Shown here piece after piece: positions 14,321-27,419 of a stretch of 64,000 nt of DNA (its first letter is position 1; each line of letters begins with the position of its first letter). The notes under the pieces are model-generated. The model was not told where the DNA came from. It saw nothing but the letters and a program-made list of their open reading frames with translations, and made no database searches. Source of the stretch: Anthostomella pinea (Eukaryota; Ascomycota; Sordariomycetes; Xylariales; Xylariaceae). The position numbers were made by a program, and so were the translations under genes. The stretch spans positions 3,658,001 through 3,722,000 of the forward strand of contig CAUWAG010000007.1 of NCBI GenBank assembly GCA_963556695.1, in the 5' to 3' direction.

Positions 14321-15601
14321 CTAGTGCTGCTCCAACTCCTGCAACGTAGCCTCTAGGCCAGAGACCTTAAACCTTAGCTCCTCAATCGTTTCCCTCCATA
14401 CCATACATTGTACCTCCTTCCCAATTTCGCTTCGGAATCTGGCGTACACAATACTTGACTCGCTCGTTAGCGTGGGAGGAGTCCATGGAAAGGGACAGAC
14501 CTCTTACTCGCGGTACCCCTCTTCAGTGTCTAGTGACTCCACGAACGTGCCCTATATCTGTGTCAGCGGACAAAGTATGTGCAACCACATGACCCTCCTG
14601 ATACTCACATGCTCTTCGGGGGTTTTCAGCGCCGCTTTTACATAGAATCGCGCGCCATACTCTGGTTTCTTTCCAATCAAAGTCATGAACAAGCGGACAA
14701 CTAGTTGCCTTAACAGGGGCTCGTGGGCCTTTGGACTCGCGATATCCGTGTAGACGATACCCGGGCAGACTGAGTTTACAATCACTTGTGGTCTGGGGTG
14801 TGTCAGTAGGTACTTGTATGTAGGTGGCATTCGAAGGTACTCACGTTCCGTCCTGCCCTAGAGCCTGCTTGGACATCTCCTCGATGTTGTACATCAACAA
14901 CAGCTTGCTGTTAGGATAGTTAGGGTTCTCGACATCCAGAGGGAAGTTCTCCTCAGCGCAGAGACGGTTCAATAGACCCCCATTATTCGAGTATCCTGGC
15001 CACTTCATGAAGTCAGGCGCGATGTGAGATCGAGAGCTGATGAAAACAAGATGAGCTGGCGTTATTCGGTTGGGTCTCTCCTGTTTCATCCACTTCGAGA
15101 TGAGGAGCCCCAAGAGCGTCGTGCTCAAGGCATTCACCTGGATTGTCTGCTCTCTAGAGGTCCATGAGCTTCTTCACATCTGGCGAGAACATTCTGCACT
15201 TACCTTCCCTCGGGGCTTTCCGTGAAGTGACGGTTGATGCAGCCAGCATTCAACACCGCACAGTCAAGACCCCCTTCTCCAGATCGATGCTCTTTCAGCT
15301 CGTTGAAGAAATCCATACATGAGGAGTAGCGACTCATGTCCAACTCCATGACCTTCACCTTTGCATGGTTCGTAGCACCAGCACTGGCCATGATCTTCCG
15401 CTGGGCAATTTCGCCGCCAGTCTTGTTGCGAGCCGTCACAATGACATTGGCACCTAGAGCTACGAAATGCGTGGCAGCTGCTAGACCAAGGCCACTCGTT
15501 GCACCTGTAACTAGCACTGTCTGGCCTTCAAAGCTACCAGCTGGGGGCATCGGCTCGGGGTACCACTTGTCGCGAATGCGACGAGGGAGATGGGCGAACA
15601 T
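14321..15601 (-). pseudogene. Short-chain dehydrogenase/reductase, retinol-dehydrogenase-like, with late in-frame stop
   Basis: Four exons on the minus strand: 15601-15204, 15153-14845, 14792-14609 and from 14551. They encode a classical SDR: TGATSGLG nucleotide-binding motif, LNAG, ISSRSH with the active Ser, and YPNSK with the active Tyr and Lys. Introns are 50-57 nt with good donors (GTAAG, GTGAG). The frame meets TAA at 14506-14504, giving 312 residues. The same frame then runs 60 more codons to TAG 14323-14321 with a helical tail (SEIGKEVQCMVWRETIEE) resembling the usual C-terminal helix of fungal relatives. So the ancestral gene probably ended at 14321, and CAA became TAA. The truncated protein keeps all catalytic residues and may still fold. 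It would be NAD(P)-dependent; the substrate is unknown. Confidence 0.75.
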
Positions 15602-16077
15602 CCTGTTGCTTCGTCATGGGCAGGGAAAGTGTCGTCTCAACTTCAACTGAGTTTGAAAGCACAGAAGTTGGCATCGGAGGATAGATCAGTGGCATCCCAG
15701 CTGGGTAGTCAAGCCAGGAACCCCTTTTGTGACCATACCTGCCCAATTGAGGCAACTTACTACGTCGAAGACCCGGCTGCCATACTGGACCATGCATTTG
15801 AGTTTATCTAATCGATCATATTTTATACACGGGGCAAGCAATAGACGCCCTTGTTGGGAACCACGTGACGTTATGCAGCTCAGCAGTTGGGATCCCCTGC
15901 CAAGCCAGGCCATCAACTCCGACGGAGTTTTTCTTCATGTAGTATCGGTAGTATCACTTGGGAACTGACCAACACGGCGCGGCAGGAAATATTATGCGGG
16001 ACTTGGTCCGGAGATCCTAGAGCGTAGCCCAAGGTATGTGAGAAACCGAGCCCGCCACGGATGTTCATCGCCTGAGG
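15602..16077. other. Intergenic upstream of the dehydrogenase
   Basis: No gene recognised. It contains the dehydrogenase promoter. Confidence 0.45.
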
Positions 16078-16103
16078 TTAGTATTAGGATTAGGGTTAGG
16101 GTT
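16078..16103 (+). repeat. Interstitial telomere-like tract
   Basis: Four phased hexamers, TTAGTA TTAGGA TTAGGG TTAGGG, plus TT; two match the fungal telomere unit TTAGGG perfectly. A further isolated AGGGTTAGG follows near 16117. Confidence 0.75.
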
Positions 16104-16332
16104 GTGGCCCCGGCCAGGGTTAGGCCGAAGCCGCCGAGAATGATATCATGGCGGGGCTGCTCTCTTGGAGACTGGACGCGGCTCTTTCCGCCTCCTTTTC
16201 CAACCTGAGACCTTCACGAAGCTCAAGCCTCAAGGCCCGCGGTGACTTCTTCAAGACCTGGATGCACAATACTCGCGGGAGGTTCGCTGTGATTGCTAAT
16301 CTATCTGGCTGCCATCTCGCGTCCGTCATAAC

Positions 16333-18410
16333 ATGGCCATGGAGTCACCTAGCTTCCAATGTCGACCATCAAAGTACTTGCTTGACGACCACTACTGCGA
16401 AGTGTGCAACCCGTTCAGATTACAGACGATAAAAGAAACGGGACTGGAGTCGTCTCTAAATATGTATTCTGCTGCTTACTCTGATATAGGCAGCCAGGCC
16501 ATTCACGGGTGCAGTATCTGCAGGCTACTTTACGACGCGGGAGGAGCAGTATTCGAAATCAACGCATGGCCGCCCGACTTTCGGCGAGAAACATGTGACC
16601 TGCGACGTGAATTCCAAGGAGACGGAAGGACCGCGGTTCTCAATATTGGCAATGGCGAGAAAGATGTGTGTCATTCGAAGTATTTTGTAGCCCAGGTATG
16701 CAAGGACTGCGCTTGTCGAAACTCGGCAGTCTCTAAGTCAATTAATTGTACAGGCAGTCAAGGTCCATGCGCGGCCATTTCTATCAACCCCATATTGCCC
16801 CCGAAACTCGACCACGAGATCTGCTTAAGAAGAGTTCGGTCTTGGATGGAGACCTGTAACAGCGAACACCCCCGCTGTCGGCGACGACAGACACCCAGAT
16901 TGCCCAAGCGTGTGCTGGAGGTGACGGATGACGCATCTGTTCCCGGTAACCGTCTGTACGTTTGCGCGCCTGAAGAGTGCTGCGCATACATTGCCCTGAG
17001 CCATTGCTGGGGCGACGCGGCAACAGTGCCCAAGACGACGCGAGCCACTCTGGAGCTGTACAAGCAAACAGTCCCAGACGAGGTTTTGTCACGGACGTTT
17101 CGCGATGCGATTTTGATCACTCGACAGCTTGGTTTCAAATACATCTGGATAGATGCGCTCTGCATTGTCGAGGACGATCCACAGGATTGGGCTGCCGAAG
17201 CAGTCACTATGGCCGCGATATACGGCAACGCAAGCCTTACTATCGCTGCGGCATCCTCGGAAGACGGCCATAGCGGCTTATTCTACGAGCGCCAGAGGGG
17301 ACAAGAACGCCGAGTACCCACTGATCCATCGCTGAACATGGAATTCCTCGTAAGGCTTCGGGTCGACCATGAATTCGCCCAGACTTTGGTCGGCAGGCCA
17401 ACGTGGGGCTCATGGCCGCTGTCGAAACGAAAGTGGTGCTTCCAAGAGCGCATCCTAAGCCGGCGGACTGTGTACTACACTAATGGCGAGATCGTGTGGG
17501 AGTATATGACGGGGGTGCTGTGTGAATGCGGCGAGGATACTTTGACCGGCTCAGGTCCACCACTGGGACCAGGCTCCTATTTGTTCGACAAGCGGAGGCT
17601 TGCCGAGGTAACGAATCCCTCAAATTTGGTGCAACAGCCAGATGACGGATGAGAGGGCGAAATAGTGAACGTTTGGATTAAGGTTGTAGAGGAATATTTC
17701 TCCCGCAAGCTGACTCACCCTATTGACGTCCTTCCTGCCTTGTCGGGGGTTGCAAAAACCTTCGCCGGAACAGGTCTCCGGGCATCCAGATATTGCGCAG
17801 GCATTTGGATGGCGTGTTACCATTACTACTTTGCTGGAAGAGGGATCAGACGGGGCCTACTTTTGACAGAGACCTTCCTCCGAGGCTGAAAGAGGTAGCA
17901 CCCACCTGGTCATGGGCGTCCATAATCGGCGCCCCCATTGATTACAATGACGTGCGATTTTGGGGCAGCAGCGGGAATCCGAAATGCTTCACGGGATCTG
18001 AGCTGGAGCGCTTCTACGAACCACAGGTCCACGTACGCAATGCTCACTGGGAGCAAATAGACAACGACCCGTTCGGACGCATCAGTGGCGCTGTACTGGA
18101 CCTGGAAGCGCTGGGGATCCAAACGACATTCTCAAGTGTCGGACAAAGCTGGGTCAAGTTTAATCACTGGAAGAACTGGACCCAATGCGCTTTCGACGAA
18201 TATCAGGACTACGCAGACATCGAGGGAAAAGAAGCGTGGCTGCTGCTTATAGTGCGTAATAACGCCGCTTACCATAAGGAGGTCTATCTCGTGGTAAGAC
18301 CTAACGACGATGGCACTTCTCGACGTATTGCGCTTGCTGGCGGAAGGGATCGCTGCGTGTTGGAGAACTCTCAGCGCCCGGCAGAAAGAAAGACTTTCCG
18401 CCTTGTCTAG
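16333..18410 (+). pseudogene. HET-domain (heterokaryon incompatibility) protein with a stop and a frameshift
   Basis: The N-terminal 439 residues contain a cysteine-rich lead (CEVCNPF, GCSICRLL) and the full HET domain (PF06985): YIALSHCWGD, FKYIWIDALCIVEDD, and AAIYGNASLTIAAA followed by SGLFYER. TGA at 17650-17652 stops it, but the frame continues with family text (VWIKVVEEYFSRKLTHPIDV, LPALSGVAK). Near 17800 the coding sense moves to another frame, from YCAGIW to DGVLPLLLCWKRD, and runs to TAG 18408-18410 with APTWSWASI, a usual HET C-terminal string. So there is one nonsense change (CGA to TGA would do) and one frameshift. HET proteins trigger cell death after fusion of unlike strains. 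This copy would at most make the HET domain alone. Confidence 0.85.
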
Positions 18411-21400
18411 TGAACAACGCCCCCCCTCGAGTAGGAAGAGGGAGGTCGCTTCTTAGGATTAACATCATGCGTCGGCGGATAGGACGTTGGAAGCTCAGCA
18501 GATTTAGTTGCGGAAACTGAATTGACCACGAGGCAGCAGTGCAGACACCCCCTTTTCGCGCGACGCAACGGGGCATATGCAAGATATTGGGCTCAAAATG
18601 CTTCACCGGATTGTATTAACATAAGAAGCAACATCACCTTCAAGGGTAACAAGAGCAGAGTATTAAAAGGGCACCTTTTTAATACCAAGCGGTATTGACT
18701 GCGGTTGCCAGCAGTTAAGGCCACTCTCCAAGTCACCGAGTAACACAGGCCGATAGTTTTGCCCAAAACGGACGGACGTTAAGATCAACGACAAGCCGCT
18801 ACCGTTTAGCGGACACAGAGACTATTTATACGCCAGTACGTCAACGTACTAGAGGTCGTGAACGTGAGAAGTGAGGCTAGGTCACATATCAGCATACAGC
18901 AGGAATCGTGTCGTGTCACAGACACCCGAGCGATCCGGAGCCCACAATGCACCAGGAATACGGCGTCTACAGGCAAGACAGTGGCGCATGAAACCATCTG
19001 GATGAACCATAATCCTCTCACGTACAGAACCGTATGGAGAAGGGTAGGGTAGCTGCTACTGCACCGCATCTCAGATACCTCGGAGAATTAGGGACGGCAC
19101 GCAGAAATCGCAGGAAGGGTTAGGTTCCCAGGACACTACAGCTGCCATTGCATCCGTCCATCTAATTCTAATAGCGTACAGCGTCAGATCTCACATTCCT
19201 GTTGTTTGATTGTGTCAGCTTCGGAGCAGGAGGATCGCTTGGCTGGCGGACAACCGCCCGTGGGAAAGCCTGGAAGGGTTCACGAAAGCCGGCTTAGAGC
19301 CCTTCGCAAAGAGGATTGGGTCAGTCATGTCGGTTCAGGGGCCATGTGTGGCTCCCAGGCGGCAGGCGCCCGCTCCCGAGCAGGACACAATCTTGGTGCC
19401 CGACGCCTGCGGTTCCGGCGACAGCCCGGCACTGGCTCTGCTACGTCCGGGCGCTTGCTTGCAGAAGCTTATCACCATGTTTCTCATCTTGGTATGTGTG
19501 TGGTTGCACGCCCCGGTAGCTGTAGGATCATAGTACGCAACGGCAAGAGGAGCAGGCATCGGTAAGGTCTGGACACGCCTCTCTGGGAGTTAGACTTCCG
19601 CAGCCGAGGAGTGAGGTCGGTGATATGGCAAGAGACGACATGAAAATGCACGGAGCGCAAGGTCTTGCCGTATTAAGTCACGGCAGAGTAGCGTGATATC
19701 ATCCTGGCGGATCGCTGGCCGGTAAATGTATGGGTGTGCGTAGTGCTGTCCGTTGAAGTATGCTTTGTACAGTGACAGCACAGTGCCGAAGTGTTCTATG
19801 CTGGGCAGTATCTCTCGTAGAGTATGATCGCTATTAGAGAACGAGCCAATATTTGAGTCGACCTACCTCTTGAACTCGCTGACTCACTCATTTCCGCGTC
19901 CCAGCTCATTAGCCTGTCAATCAATCTCCATTGTAGCATCGCCAGCTCTTCTCTCTCACCTAAATATCGGCATGATCAGACTAGTTAATCTCCCCCAAGC
20001 CTGTGAAATGCCCCGGCGACGCAGTAACGACTTTTGAGTCAAGGTATATTTTATTCACTGTCTGATCTCGGGTCGGATTGCGAGTATTGTAATCATAAAA
20101 TGCATCGCCCTTGCAATTCTACGGCTACTACGACTAGCCGGCGGGTTTGCCGGTCACAGTATCGGCGGCGTCAGCTCTTGATCAGCGAAGAATACCGGCC
20201 GAGAACTGGTTTATGCAGCTCCATCCTGGGCACCCCTGCGCGATGCAACGGCGGCTCGAGGATGGATCCTGGACCCTGGTGTGCTCCTCCTGGCACCGCC
20301 TGCCGTTGCCCCTGCTGCCCTGCAGGCTGCTTGCCACCTTGGTGGGAAGGGAACCGACTCGAAATGGTGTGTGGCCCCCGTTCCCCCTGTTGCGAACCAC
20401 TTGTCTCCATCCATGCGGGGTTATAGTATGGCTTACTATCGAGATGGGTTATGGTGGTATTGGTGCAGGAGTCTGGTCGTGTCGAAGATAAAATTAGAGA
20501 AGGGTTTGGCGTTGTCGATTGATGATCTCCTTCGCAGCGCTGCTCAAAGCTGTGCAATCTGTGACGGGAAAACGTGCATTTGGATCGGAACTGTGCCGAA
20601 GATCGCTGTCTTGTGCAGCGGATGTCGGCAAAGGACGATCATCGAGTGCCACCAAGGCCAGACCAGAAGACTTGTGAAGTTGTGTCTTCGAGGCTGCTGG
20701 TGTCAATTCTCTCACCACACGCCCATCCGTGTAAGTGTCTGTCTACACCGAATTTGTCGTTGATAGCTCTTCCCGCCGTCACATCTGTAATAGGTTTACC
20801 GGTTATCAAATGAGATGATCGCGGACGTTTTTGACCCCGCTACCTTAAAAGGCGCTGTTCTGGGTCGACGTGGCTGTATTCCGCACTGCAGACAATCAAA
20901 TCAAATCAAGGAAGGGCACACGGTGCCCTGGCTAACCTGGTTTTGGGCATGAATCGCTTAAAGGTGGTGGTGTGGTCATCATTTGCCACATGCCTCGAGT
21001 GTAAATGAGCCCTCACACCGACGTCTCCCGCGCTCCGACTGCGGCAAGCTCGCATCTGACAACTGAAAATAGCTCCCGTCGATACCGACGCGAGATACTC
21101 TGCCAGATGCGTTTACCTGGTTCTTGACCGCGCCAAGTCTTGGGCCAATTTCCAAGCTGCGGCATCGAGACAGCCTGCGTGGCCTGGGCCTAGCAGACCG
21201 CTAATGACAGCTCTTTGGGCTTTACAGCTGCTTATTGCTGATCAGGTACTCCGTGTGCTGCATTTTCATATTCGCACAGGCCTGGCCGTTCAATTTCCAT
21301 AAACCCCGTCTTGACAGGGCTCTGACCCCTCGCTATCTGTCATGGGGCCCTGCTCGAGAACTTCTGTATGCGCGGCGGTGGGTTTCACCGACGTCAGGAT

Positions 21401-24084
21401 GCAAATCTCGGAAAATACTTCGGAGCAGAGGGCCGACGCAGTGATCCTCACATGCTACCCTGCCTGCCTGCCTGCCCAAGAAGTGACACCGCCTGAGCAG
21501 GGGGCATGGGTGTGCTGGACGACAATCAACAGCTCAACTCGAGTCCATTGTACCAGGCAAGGTTAAAGGGTTCAAACAAGGCTCTGAAGAGCTCTACGTT
21601 TCAATGATAGCGTCTAATTCTCCCAGAGAGGACGTCGAGATAACGGGATAATGCTAACTGCACTAACGAAGGCGGATAGTCGTACTGATCCAGAACCTGA
21701 GTGATAACTTATCGTACAGGTCACCCCTGGCTGCCCTGAAATGATGAACTGTGGTCCGGCCACTTACAGAAAATTGCCATCGTATCTCAGAATACGATGA
21801 GATAGTCTAACTTTCTGTCTCAAGAAGAGGAAACGTAAAGTATTTTCTCGCACGGAGGAGTGCGAGTCCTTACATACAGGTACTTGGCGGGGGCTCCCTG
21901 TCGAAACCGACCCACGGTTCATTATCTCAGGGGTCACCGGTATATTCCTTTCGATCGCAAATATGCCGTCGATCTTAAGCAGTCATCCCTAGCTATGGAT
22001 TGTCCGATGCCTGGTTTGGCAGGTATAAGAGATCGACTGGTTGGTTGATTGGTTGGTTGTAGTCGCCTGAAGGTCTCAAGGACGGTAGGAATTAACAAGC
22101 GGTCCACTATCTGTGTGCTAGAGTCAATTCAAACCTCCGTTAGGGCAAGGTAATCAGGGCCTCCAGTCCATTCCGTTTAGGACTATCAGGTCGGCGGGTC
22201 GTTGTCCCCTACAGCAGTATATGCCAGCGTGCGGGATGTGGGTGTCGGTTCCCTCTCAGCGGTACTATATTAGATTCGCCTAGGTCCGGGAGGCTCCCAT
22301 TCTATGTCCGGCGGGTGAGGCGGACGGTTGAACCTCTGGAAGCAAACCAAGGAAGGGACAGCGCGGTACTTCGATTATTGGCGCGATTCCAGTCCCTTGG
22401 ATGACGAATATGTGGAAAGGGTTCTGTTTAGGGGACTTAAACAGCATCAGGAAGCATGCATGGAACAAAGGAACCATTCATGTACATATAAAAATGGCTT
22501 CCACGTCTGATTAGTACTGCGGCTCTCTGCAGAAGAACAGGTCATTTATACCCAACCCGCCCCCTCCCAATATGGTTGGCATCGTGACCAACAGAGCATC
22601 GGGTCAGTCATCAAGGACACAGAGATTTTTTTCTCAAGACACTTGCGCTTAATATCGTCGCTAGTAATAACCGAAAACCACAGTAGGACTGTCAAGGCTG
22701 TCGTGAACATGATCATCAATCTTACGACTATCTCCACAAACGCAAGATCGGGTTTCCTAACAGCGTAATTCTAAGCTGGCATCAAGTGATAAGCAGAGCA
22801 TTAATGATAGGCTTCATGACGTCCTGGCCGAGGTCGCTCTCAATGAAGTTTACCGCTGACCTTGCAGGGGCCAACGAACCAAATTGTCACAAGACTTGGC
22901 TCTGGACCGTGTCGACTGGGTATCAGCATCCGCACTGCTTGGTAGTAATTTATGAGGCGCGTTGTGGCCCATGCCAGCTAGACAGGCAGCCATTGCTGGT
23001 GTACTTGTTGCTGATGTACTTCTCGAGAACACAATGGAACGCGTAACGTCCGTACCAGAACTCGCAGGGCTCAACTAACAAGTGCTAAAGAGTTTCTCAT
23101 GGTTTAGATACCGTTTATGGACTGGGTATGGAAATCTATGAACGACGAATGAAGTTAGACGTTTACATAACGTTTAAACCGTTTTCGCAGTTCATCAAAG
23201 GACCATTGATCATCATTGCCCGGTTGGAACACTCGTCAATGTTAGAAGGTACGAATTCTTGGGCAATCGTTCACTGGAACCGCCAAGACCTGGTACGGGT
23301 GACTCAAGTCCGACGTCTAGAAGTGACAGTGCGACTTATTCCAGCTCTCTGCCTTGCAATGAGCTCCTAAGGGATACTGTAGCGCCAGGTAGCTGGTCCA
23401 GTACGGAGCTTTGGGAGCGCTCACCGTTGGGAAGCAAGTTCTAGAACTCGCTGCACTTAGTGACCTGAGTTCGCCAGGTATGCCCAAATAGCATTGTGTG
23501 AGTAGCAGTCGTCCAAGAAGCTGGAACCATATTGACTGGGGTGGTTCGGCCCTCAGTCCTCAGTGTCCTTTGAATAGGTATTCAAGACGATCTCAGGTAG
23601 TTGGACCCCTTTACTGCAACTGGGCGACCATTGTGACAGTCCGACGGAACCCAAAGCATCCAGTCCAAGCCCAAAACGGTTTGCCGGTGGCCAGGCCATG
23701 GCCCATCGCGCCCTGTCGCCCTGCTGCCCTGCTGCCCTACCTAACCTATACGTCGCACGGTATGCGGGGGATTCGCTCGAGGATGCGTCTCGGCACACCT
23801 ACAAGAAGAGCCTGTCAAACGAGAGTCCTTGTCATACTGCTTCAACCTGACAACCGTCCCCGCAAGGCTGGCGGGGGAAGGAACGTCCTCTGCATTTATG
23901 GTGCGAAAGACATCACCCCAGCCTGAAGCACTGAAACCAATGTGACAGAGAACTTCATTGCTGCATGAGAAACCAAACTAATATGGAATGTCATGCAATA
24001 CGCAAAAGCTGCCAGCCTGCCAGTACCCCTGGCCACATATTCCATGATAAGGGGGGAGAAGTTGACAGTCGCCTTCCCTTGACA
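18411..24084. other. Long gene-poor stretch
   Basis: Base composition is balanced, yet no reading frame shows a family motif or plausible exon chain. A hairpin-like inverted repeat (GTATTAAAAGG ... CCTTTTTAATAC) sits at about 18659-18684. The Pro/Gln-rich frame at 20171-20557 (-) and the hydrophobic 63-residue frame at 22546-22737 (-) are the least implausible, but I cannot support either. Small CTGC and TTGG microsatellites occur near 21465 and 22040. Confidence 0.4.
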
Positions 24085-24250
24085 CGGCAGCTTATTGGTA
24101 CAGGCGCCGAGAAGACGCAGCCTGTCAGAAGGCCAACCACAGGGGGGAATGATGACTCGTCGTTGCTTATCATGGAGAGGTTGGCGGCCACCTTCCATAG
24201 ATCCGGCAGCTTATTGGTACAGGCACCAGGTGACGCAACGTGTCAGAAGT
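24085..24250 (+). repeat. Short degenerate direct repeats
   Basis: CGGCAGCTTATTGGTACAGG occurs at 24085 and again at about 24204. The stretch GTCAGAAGGCCAACCACA near 24125 recurs in altered form near 24866 (GCCAGAAGGCCAGCCATA). This looks like a decayed tandem or dispersed repeat. Confidence 0.55.
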
Positions 24251-25484
24251 ACTAGTCACGCGTGGAAGTAACGCAATCATGCTATTGCTGGGGGCTCTCT
24301 TCGCAACCTCACGATAGGCAAGTAAGGGAGGAGGCTGCTTCATGGATGCACGAGGCAGCCCACCATACGCCATCTAGCCAAATGTTTTTGGACCTAATCA
24401 TACGAACGGCTGCAGCTCCGGAATCTCGTCAGTGTCGGCTGCCTCCGCAGGCCAGGTATATCTACATGGATAGGTTCTCGGTCCCTTTCATGCTTCCTGG
24501 CAGCGAGTGCTAAGGAGATACGGTGTGAACCGCCGCTTCAGTGCTGTGGTTGTCTTCGGCCTTGGTCTGCTAGACGGGCAGGGTATCTCTACATGTATAT
24601 AGAAGACCTAAACTAGCACGCCTTTGCGGCCTCTCGGAGCCCCTGGTTGACGCCGCCACGCGGCAGTCCCCCGGCGTTGAATGCTACAAAAACGACAACT
24701 ACCAAACATCGAGTGCTCGAACATAGAGTGCTCAGCAGACGAGAGTTTCTCATGCCAGACACGTTCGAGCTGGCAAGAAGTGACAAAGCCTGTGACGAAG
24801 GTGGCGACGAAGCATGTGGTTCTCTGCTAATCTAGCCCAAATGAATACGGTCGTCACATTTAATGTATGGGCTGCCAGAAGGCCAGCCATATGGGGGGTA
24901 GAAGACTCGTTGTTCTGCAGGGAGCTGCAGTACTGACCAGACGTGGAAGCCCTGTATATATGCATGAATACCTGCTTGGTTCCTTCAATGCTTCCTGATG
25001 GGCACTTCACATATAATGGATGAGCAATAACACCATGAGCAATAACACAAGATGCAGTGATGCTTATAATTCTAGTTCTAGGGTTTGATTACTGAACGCT
25101 TGTTGTCAGACATGACGATTTGAGAATATAGAAAATAATGGCACGCCCAGGCGTGTATTATAAATAAAGGTGAATAGTCAAAACCGAATCAATTTTGTGC
25201 CGCAGGGTATCACTGCCCAAGACCAGGACTTTTTCGGCCATCCCGCCGCCGCCCGTAGAAAGCAAAACAAACAAGGGTGCCGCCGGGGCCGGTCCTACAC
25301 GTGACGACCCCCATTCCCAACGCCTGGTGATTGTATCACAGATGCTGCTTCCGACTAATGCACAGAGAACATAGGAAATATTGCAAAAAGGTTGCTGGCC
25401 AGGGTATCATCTGTAAACAAATCGTACTGCCCGATGCGGATTGTTCAGAAGAGGTATTATAAAAGAAGAGGAGAATTGAGGAGA
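24251..25484. other. Intergenic, decayed repeats, 3' side of the velvet gene
   Basis: Partial copies of the repeat text seen at 24.1 kb, otherwise nothing recognised. The last few hundred bases lie downstream of the velvet gene stop. Confidence 0.4.
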
Positions 25485-27419
25485 CTAGTCCGACTTTGAT
25501 ACCATTGCACCGTAGACGTCGTATGGTCCACTCATGCTGTCAGAGGGCATGCTCGCGGTCAAGGGTGTATGCAAGCCATGTTCATGCAGGGTGCTCTGGT
25601 CATACGACTGCTGCACATTCTGGTATGCGGCCGCATGGGAGTACTGGTTGTGGTGGTTATGGCGAGGCTGCGGGGTGTCCGATGTCGGTGGTGCTGTGGT
25701 GTACATGTTGGTTCCTACAGGCGACGCTGTGCCTGTCGGTGTGGTGCCGTTGATCTGGGTATGGGTTCGTGGGGAGACGTTGTGCAAGGTAGCCGCGTTC
25801 ATCGAGCTGTGCTGGTGTTGTCCCATCGAGGGAGCACCCAATGCATGAGCATTGGCGTTGTTCGAGCTGCTCCCAAATACGTACGGATGGGGGGAGGTGG
25901 AATGTACGCTGGCGTTGCCAAACTGGATGGGCGAGTGGTGCATGGGTGATTGGTGCATAGGCGATTGGGTCATAGGCGACTGTCGTTCCCCGGCCGGAGA
26001 ATGATACGCCCCTTGCCCCTGGTGAAGCGAGGAGAACTGGGTGTCGAGTCGGCCCGTCGGGGGCGGCATGACCGGCGCGCTCATCGAGGCTGAGGAGGAC
26101 GGGCCCCCGGACATGGGAAGCAATGGACCATGGCTGCCGTATTGCTGCCCCGCCGAGGAGGGAAAATGGGCCCAAGGCCGTGATTCCGTGCTGCCCTCTG
26201 ACACGGTCGGCGTCACAGCATTTGCTGATCCGGATGTGGTGCGTGATCTCTTGTAGGCCGGTCCGTCGTACTGCTCGTTCTCGTAGCTCTCGTCCGTCAT
26301 CTGTGGCACTTGGCCATTCTGCGCTCCGCCTTGCCTGTTGCTCAGTTGCTGGCCAAGTAGCATGCCTTGCGATCCCTTCCGCTTCACCTCCGTCTCTTCG
26401 CCCTTCAGTTTTAGACGGTGGGACACGTTCTGGTTCCGCTTGCGGTTGACGATCTGTCTAGAGTCCTTTCGTAGTCGTAGTCGGACCCCCTGATCGCTGA
26501 AAGACCGCGTCAGGAATGTGGACTCCTGCATGCCTGGGAATGCTTTGCCAGCGTGTACTTGGAAAGGCCGGCTGGTGATTGATGTGATATGATCCACGAA
26601 GCCAAGCTCGTCGCCGCCAACTTCAAACTGAAGCAATTCAAATCGGATGACATAGTGTCCCTCGCTTCGTATCGTCAGGTCCCCAAAGATGAAAAATGCT
26701 CCTTCCTGGTTGCTTGGATCCTTGAGCCGGTGCAGCGAGGAAACCATTTGCCCCGACATCATGTTAGCTGATGGCAGCGCATCACCACGGTCCGCGCTCG
26801 GTGCATACTCGAGGAACGCAACTGCCATGAGATATGGGCCTTGTATTCGGTTAGTCTGGCCAGCCAAGCCTGGGCGCAAGGGCGGATGCATCCATTGACT
26901 TACTTTGGCGGTACACTCCATCGGGGTCCTCGTTGGCTGGCACCTCGAGTTTCAGGATCGGTGGTGGATCGACGGGCTTGCGGTCTGATGGTCGCAAATG
27001 CGCGTTAGTCCATCTGATCAGAATGCCGCCGGGAGGATACGAATACTTGCCTTTGTCTTTGCCATTTGCCGCCTTTGCGCTTTCTGGTTGCTGCATGATG
27101 GATAGCGTATAGGTCCCAGGTCTGAACCGATTATGTCAGTAACCCCCTGCGGCTGGGACACGGCGACGAGGGCAAAGGAAACGCACCTTTGTCCAGAAGA
27201 GCCATTCGGTCTGGATTGCGCCTGTTGCTGCGGTTGCGGTTGCGCTTGCGCATGGACGGGAGGTCCTTGAAGGTGTGGCATGCCTGTGTTCATCGTCGGC
27301 ATGTAGGCGGACGCGCCCCACGGTTGACCATATGCCATATTGCAAGAAGTGCTACTAAAGTCGGGAGAAAACAAGGTGTAGCTGGGCGGTATGTTCGAGG
27401 ACAATGAATGGTGATGCAA
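25485..27419 (-). CDS. Velvet-domain regulator (VosA/VelC-like)
   Basis: Three exons on the minus strand (27419-27187, 27121-26904, 26839-25485; introns 65 and 64 nt) give 601 residues. Joined, they show a velvet domain (PF11754): TYTLSIMQQPESAKA, RKPVDPPPILKLEV, VSSLHRLKDP, GAFFIFGDLTIRSEGHYVIR, AFPGMQESTFLTRSFSDQGV and LRLRKD. A basic stretch (NRKRN) follows and may help nuclear import. The remaining ~300 residues are Ser/His/Gln/Pro-rich, with repeated SPM-H-QSPMH steps and probably disordered. Velvet proteins bind DNA with an NF-kappaB-like fold and tie light and development to secondary metabolism. The DPPP and FPGM(x)EST regions resemble VosA/VelC more than VeA, but the subfamily is uncertain. 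An insertion before RKPVDPPP (YPPGGILIRWTNAHLRPSD) is unusual. An internal Met (MAYGQPWG) could be the real start. Undamaged, unlike many neighbours. Confidence 0.88.

Noticed and set aside
17640..17660. Programmed readthrough of the HET-gene TGA
   Set aside because: The base context is GAG after TGA, not the CTA that favours readthrough, and a downstream frameshift breaks the gene anyway.
20171..20557. Pro/Gln/Gly-rich minus-strand frame, 128 codons
   Set aside because: No start context, motif or splice partner; all other frames in the same place are also open, so base composition explains it.
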